DNA of 64,000 nucleotides, from assembly GCA_039584255.1 (NCBI GenBank), contig JBDGYE010000001.1, positions 1 through 64,000 on the forward strand, given 5' to 3'. A program made the position numbers and the translations under genes. The DNA comes from JBDGYE01 sp039584255 (GTDB lineage Bacteria > Gemmatimonadota > Gemmatimonadetes > Palauibacterales > Palauibacteraceae). The notes under the pieces are model-generated. The model did no database searches, was not told where the DNA came from, and saw only the letters and a list, made by a program, of their open reading frames with translations. Below are positions 60,355-64,000 of this stretch, in pieces. Each line of letters starts with the position of its first letter. Position 1 is the stretch's first letter.

Positions 60355-60689
60355 TTATCACGCCTTCCGCGGACATTCCCGGTTACCGGGTGGTGAAGTC
60401 GTTCGGCCTGGTACGGGGAAACACGATACGCGCCAGACATGTGGGGAAGGACATTCTGGCTGGCTTCCGCAACATCGTGGGCGGCGAGATCGGCGAGTAC
60501 ACGAAGATGATGGCTGAGTCCCGGGAGCAGGCCATCGACAGGATGACCGCCGAGGCCGATAAACTAGGAGCCAACGCCATCATAAACGTTCGCTTCATGA
60601 CATCCTACGTGATGGGCTCGGCCTCCGAGATCCTCGTGTTCGGGGATGCGGTGATCGTGGAGGAGGAACCGGAGGTGTCCGGGTTCTGA
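60351..60689 (+). CDS. YbjQ-family (heavy-metal-binding-domain-like) protein
   Basis: 112 residues. Signature: YRVVKSFGLVRGNTIRARHVGKDILAGFRNIVGGEIGEY, then ADKLGANAIINVRFMTSYVM. The family (PF01906) forms pentamers, and its function is unknown despite the metal-binding label. It is the third gene of the sigma/anti-sigma operon (ATGA overlap), so it is likely linked to that stress response. Confidence 0.92.
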   Translation: MIITPSADIPGYRVVKSFGLVRGNTIRARHVGKDILAGFRNIVGGEIGEYTKMMAESREQAIDRMTAEADKLGANAIINVRFMTSYVMGSASEILVFGDAVIVEEEPEVSGF

Positions 60690-60784
60690 CCGGATCGTCG
60701 CGACCCTTTCACCACCGACATAACCAGAGAACCAGGTCTGTAGGGGCCCGCGCGTCGCGCGCGAGAACCGAAATGGAGAATACG

Positions 60785-61240
60785 ATGCTGAAGAGGGCAC
60801 TCGCGACGCTCATGCCGGCGACCTTCGGATGGCTTCTGCTCGCTGCTTCGCCGGTGGCGGCACAGGAGTCCGGGTCGGCGGCAGGCGACTGGGAGGGGAA
60901 GATCTCGGCCCAGGGAATGGAGTATCGCATCGCATACCACATTGCGGAGGCGGATGACGGCACTCTGTCGGCAACACTGGACAGCCCGGATCAGGGGGCA
61001 TTCGGACTTCCGTTCGACAGTATCGAGACGGACGGCGAGTCCGTGAGGCTCAGCTACGCCGCGGCCGGCGCGGTCTGGGAAGGCACCCTGACCGAAGACG
61101 GCAGGCTCGATGGCGTGTGGCGGCAGGGAGGCAGCGAGATTCCGCTCGTCCTCCATCGGGTGAAGGATGAGACCGCCGAAGAGGGAGACGAAGCCACTGA
61201 GGCCGGGGGCGAAACCACCGAAGAGAAGGAGGAGGGATGA
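60785..61240 (+). CDS. Small exported protein, homologous to the N-terminal domain of the next gene
   Basis: 151 residues from the ATG at 60785, with GGAG upstream; ATG at 60773 is possible. Signal peptide (ALATLMPATFGWLLLAASPVAA), then a domain whose motifs GDWEGKI, YHIAEADDGTLSATLDSPDQGAFGLP and LTEDGRLDGVWRQGG recur in order in the N-terminal part of the hydrolase at 61237. An acidic tail (EEGDEATEAGGETTEE) ends it. ATGA overlap with the next gene. Confidence 0.8.
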   Translation: MLKRALATLMPATFGWLLLAASPVAAQESGSAAGDWEGKISAQGMEYRIAYHIAEADDGTLSATLDSPDQGAFGLPFDSIETDGESVRLSYAAAGAVWEGTLTEDGRLDGVWRQGGSEIPLVLHRVKDETAEEGDEATEAGGETTEEKEEG

Positions 61241-62661
61241 CCGCCGGGGCCGTGGCCCTGTTCGCGGCGCTCATCATGGGAACGGGAACCGAGCCGACCG
61301 AGGCCCGTGCGGCCCGGACTCCGCAGGAGCCACAGCGGGGGATCGAAGGCCACTGGCTCGGTACGCTCCAGGCCGGGGTAGAACTGCGCATCGTCTTCCA
61401 CATCGAGCGTGGAGCGGATGGCGCCCTCTCGGGGTCGATGGACAGCCCGGACCAGGGGGCCTACGCCATCCCGGCCAGCGAGGTCGAGGCGTTCGGGGAT
61501 TCGGTGAGGCTTTCGGTGGCCGCCGTCGGCGGCGAGTACGAGGGCCGGCTGAGCGAGGATGGCTCGACTCTGGACGGGATATGGAAGCAGGCCGGCATGG
61601 TCCTGGATCTCGTCATGGAACGCTCGGACGCGGAGGCTCTCGCCCAGCCACGCCCACAGGAGCCCGAAGAGCCGCTCCCCTACGTGGCCGAGGACGTCTC
61701 GTTCGAGAATCTCGAGGCCGGAAACCGGCTTGCCGGAACGCTGACCCTGCCCGAGGAGCCCGGTCCGCATCCCGCCGTCGTTCTCATAAGTGGGTCCGGC
61801 CCGCAGGACCGGGACGAGACGGTGTTCGGCCACCGGCCGTTTCTGATCCTGGCCGATTACCTGACCCGGCGGGGGATCGCCGTGCTGCGGTTCGACGACC
61901 GCGGGGTCGGAGGGTCCACCGGCGACATCGCTAGCGCGACCACGGAGGACTTCGTCGGCGATGCCCTGGCCGGCGTGGCCTACCTGAAGGATCGCTCCGA
62001 GATCGACGACGCGAAGATCGGGCTCCTCGGTCACAGCGAGGGTGGCCTGGTGGCGCCGCTCGCCGCGAATCGCTCCCCCGACGTGGCCTTCGTCGTCCTC
62101 ATCGCCGGGCCCGGCCTCGACGGCGGCCAGATCCTGGAGCTCCAGGTGGAGACGGTCAACCGCACGATGGGCGTGTCCGAGCAGGTGATCGCGCGCCGCG
62201 TCGCCGCGCAGAAGAGAATCATGGAGGTTATGAGGACGACGCCGGACGACAGCGCCGCTGCGGCCCAGCTGCATACGGTCTTCCGGGAGATCGGGGTCGC
62301 CGATGAGCAAACAATCGAGAATCAGATCCGCCAGCTTCTGACGCCCTGGATGCGGCACTTCATCACGTATGACCCCGCGCCGGCGCTGGAGGAGGTGCAG
62401 GTGCCGGTCCTGGCCGTGATCGGCGAAAACGACGTTCAGGTTCCCCCGGCGGAGAACCTGCCGGCGATCGAGGCGGCGCTTAAAGCAGGCGGGAATCCCG
62501 ACTTCACGATCCAGGAGCTCCCGGGCCTGAACCACCTGCTGCAGGCCTCCGAGACGGGCGCCGTGACGGAGTACGCTCAGATCGAAGAGACGATGTCACC
62601 GGATGCCCTCCGGGTCATCGGCGACTGGATCGTCGAGCGGACGAAGGCCGGCGGCGGTTGA
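61237..62661 (+). CDS. Exported alpha/beta hydrolase with N-terminal accessory domain
   Basis: 474 residues. Residues about 35-130 are the domain shared with the upstream gene (GHWLGTL, DGALSGSMDSPDQGAYAIP, LDGIWKQAG). Residues 150-470 are the hydrolase: LISGSGPQDRDETVFGHRPF, VLRFDDRGVGGSTGD, nucleophile GHSEGG, VLAVIGENDVQVP and GLNHLLQ with the catalytic His. The type is of the S9/BAAT-like exported hydrolases with a DUF3887-like front. The substrate is unknown. TTGA overlap with the downstream phosphodiesterase. Confidence 0.9.
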   Translation: MTAGAVALFAALIMGTGTEPTEARAARTPQEPQRGIEGHWLGTLQAGVELRIVFHIERGADGALSGSMDSPDQGAYAIPASEVEAFGDSVRLSVAAVGGEYEGRLSEDGSTLDGIWKQAGMVLDLVMERSDAEALAQPRPQEPEEPLPYVAEDVSFENLEAGNRLAGTLTLPEEPGPHPAVVLISGSGPQDRDETVFGHRPFLILADYLTRRGIAVLRFDDRGVGGSTGDIASATTEDFVGDALAGVAYLKDRSEIDDAKIGLLGHSEGGLVAPLAANRSPDVAFVVLIAGPGLDGGQILELQVETVNRTMGVSEQVIARRVAAQKRIMEVMRTTPDDSAAAAQLHTVFREIGVADEQTIENQIRQLLTPWMRHFITYDPAPALEEVQVPVLAVIGENDVQVPPAENLPAIEAALKAGGNPDFTIQELPGLNHLLQASETGAVTEYAQIEETMSPDALRVIGDWIVERTKAGGG

Positions 62662-64000
62662 TCAGGGCCGTCCTCCAGGACTTCCAGCGCACGTGGCCGC
62701 AGCTGCTGGCGGCCGACCTGCTGGCGCGCGCAGTCGCCTTCATCGTTCTGACGCCGTCGGCCGCTCTTATCCTCAGGCTCCTGATCCGGCGGTCCGGCAG
62801 CCAGGTCATCGCCGATCAGGACATCCTCCATTTCCTGTTGACACCTCTCGGGGTGGTCACGCTCGCGGTCGCGGGCGCGGCTGCACTCGCCATCTTCCTG
62901 GCCGCTCTGGCGCTCCTCATGACGATCGGCCTCGGGGCCACGCGCGATCGCCTCGTGAGCTACCTCGCGGCAGGCCGCTTCGTCGGGCGACGCGCACGAG
63001 GTCTGGCGAGCCTTTCCGTGCACGTAGTGTTACGCCTCCTTCTCGTGGCCGCGCCTTTCGCGGCGGCGATCGGTCTCATCTTCGTCGTCGTCCTCGGTCG
63101 CCACGACATCTATTTCTACCTGAACGTCAAGCCTGCCGAGTTCTGGATCGCAGCGGCGCTGACGGTCCTGGTCCTCCTCGCGGCGGCGCGCATTCTGGTG
63201 CCTATCGTCCTCGCGTGGACCTTCGCTCTGCCGATTCTCCTGTTCGAGGATGCCACGGCGCGCCAGGCGCTGGCTCGAAGCCAGACGGAGACGCCGAATC
63301 ATCGTCTCCGGATCGCGCTGTGGCTGCTGGGGTGGCTCGCGCTCACGACCGCCCTCGGCACCGTGGCCTCGGGCACGGTCCTGTGGGTCGGTCAGCGCGT
63401 CCTCCCGGTCAGCCAGTCGTTGCCTCTGATCGCGGCCTTTCTCGCCGGGATCCTGGGGGCGGTCGGACTCGTGAACCTTCTGGTATCGTTTCTCGGTTCC
63501 GCCCTGCTGGCCCTGCTGCTCACCCGGCTCTACACGACGCTCGGGCGCGGGGGCGCAACGGAAGCATCCCTGCCTTCCGACACCCGGCCGCTCGGGGCAC
63601 GCGCCGAATGGAGCTTCCCGGGGAAGCGGCTGCTGTGGGGCGCCCTGGTTGCCGCAGTCGCCGTGGGTGTCGGAGCCGTGCTGCTGGTTCGCGACGTCCA
63701 GGTCGAGGATACGACGGAGGTGACCGCGCACCGTGGCTACTCCACCGTCGCCCCCGAGAACACGATTGCCGCTATGGAAGCGGCGATCGCCGCGGGCGCC
63801 GACTGGGTGGAGTTCGACGTCCAGGAAACGGCGGACGGGGTCGTCGTCCTGCTGCACGACAGCGACCTCATGCGGGTAGCCGGGCTAAGACTCAACATCT
63901 GGAACACCGCTCTCTCCGACATCGAGGACCTGGACGCCGGCAGCTGGTTCGGGCCTGAGTTTGCGAGCCAGCGCGTCCCGACGCTCGCTGAGGTACTGGA
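62658..64000 (+). CDS. Membrane-anchored glycerophosphodiester phosphodiesterase (partial, 3' end outside)
   Basis: Starts at TTG 62658 overlapping the hydrolase stop (TTGA) and runs off the window after 447 codons. Residues 1-340 are a multi-helix membrane domain like that found before GlpQ domains in Gram-positive and some other bacteria. After the last helix (LLWGALVAAVAVGVGAVLLV) the GDPD domain begins: VTAHRGYSTVAPENTIAAM, DWVEFDVQETADG, LLHDSDLMR. It cleaves glycerophosphodiesters, or polyol-phosphate lipids, at the outer face of the inner membrane. Confidence 0.9.
   Translation, partial: MIRAVLQDFQRTWPQLLAADLLARAVAFIVLTPSAALILRLLIRRSGSQVIADQDILHFLLTPLGVVTLAVAGAAALAIFLAALALLMTIGLGATRDRLVSYLAAGRFVGRRARGLASLSVHVVLRLLLVAAPFAAAIGLIFVVVLGRHDIYFYLNVKPAEFWIAAALTVLVLLAAARILVPIVLAWTFALPILLFEDATARQALARSQTETPNHRLRIALWLLGWLALTTALGTVASGTVLWVGQRVLPVSQSLPLIAAFLAGILGAVGLVNLLVSFLGSALLALLLTRLYTTLGRGGATEASLPSDTRPLGARAEWSFPGKRLLWGALVAAVAVGVGAVLLVRDVQVEDTTEVTAHRGYSTVAPENTIAAMEAAIAAGADWVEFDVQETADGVVVLLHDSDLMRVAGLRLNIWNTALSDIEDLDAGSWFGPEFASQRVPTLAEVL

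Overview
The window is 64 kb of GC-rich chromosomal DNA, densely coding on both strands, from a Gram-negative (diderm) bacterium. Evidence for a diderm is the number of beta-barrel outer-membrane proteins, lipoproteins with a lipobox, a complete RND efflux set with a TolC-type lipoprotein, and phosphate-selective porins. Gemmatimonadota or a neighbouring phylum is my best guess from gene content (M13 lipoprotein peptidase, M29 aminopeptidase, many small porin-fold proteins, heavy use of NTGA stop/start overlaps), but this is inference. I saw no rRNA, tRNA, CRISPR array, prophage or insertion sequence.

Layout. 1-8.2 kb: end of an OPT transporter, M29 aminopeptidase, DinB protein, a eukaryote-type GMP synthase and small membrane/secreted proteins. 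8.2-13 kb: large PurL and a Phd/VapC toxin-antitoxin (TA) pair. 13-19 kb: M13 peptidase lipoprotein, DUF481 barrel, DUF4381 protein, cardiolipin synthase, porin-fold protein. 19.2-24.1 kb: VapBC, then a MarC / phosphate-type porin / large surface-type protein operon. 24.2-26.4 kb: TetR coupled to a DUF2490 barrel. 26.4-35.4 kb: a periplasmic hydrolase locus with two metallo-beta-lactamase-fold enzymes, two arylsulfatases, a HAD lipoprotein, a frameshifted DUF2490 barrel and an embedded HigBA-type TA pair. 35.5-41.6 kb: Mn-type superoxide dismutase, porin-fold protein, a 1027-residue exported protein joining a beta-rich domain to a phospholipase-D-like domain, a broken barrel gene and a BrnTA pair. 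41.7-50.6 kb: efflux region with TetR - outer-membrane lipoprotein - membrane fusion protein - RND pump, a second TetR, and a MATE exporter. 50.8-55.5 kb: porin-fold protein, PhoD-type phosphatase, acetyltransferase/hydrolase/phosphoesterase group. 55.5-58.5 kb: hydroxyproline-type catabolic operon (pyrroline-2-carboxylate reductase candidate, trans-3-hydroxyproline dehydratase, arginase-family enzyme). 59.3-64 kb: ECF sigma/anti-sigma/YbjQ operon, then two related secreted proteins coupled to a membrane-anchored glycerophosphodiesterase that runs off the window.

The strongest leads for something new are the sulfatase/MBL/HAD locus (26.4-35.4 kb), the exported PLD fusion (37.0-40.1 kb), the eukaryote-type GuaA, and four unrelated TA pairs, several with visible operators. 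One TA pair sits between two copies of a terminator-plus-gene-end repeat. Two barrel genes each carry an apparent frameshift explained by one extra C; assembly error must be excluded before calling them pseudogenes.
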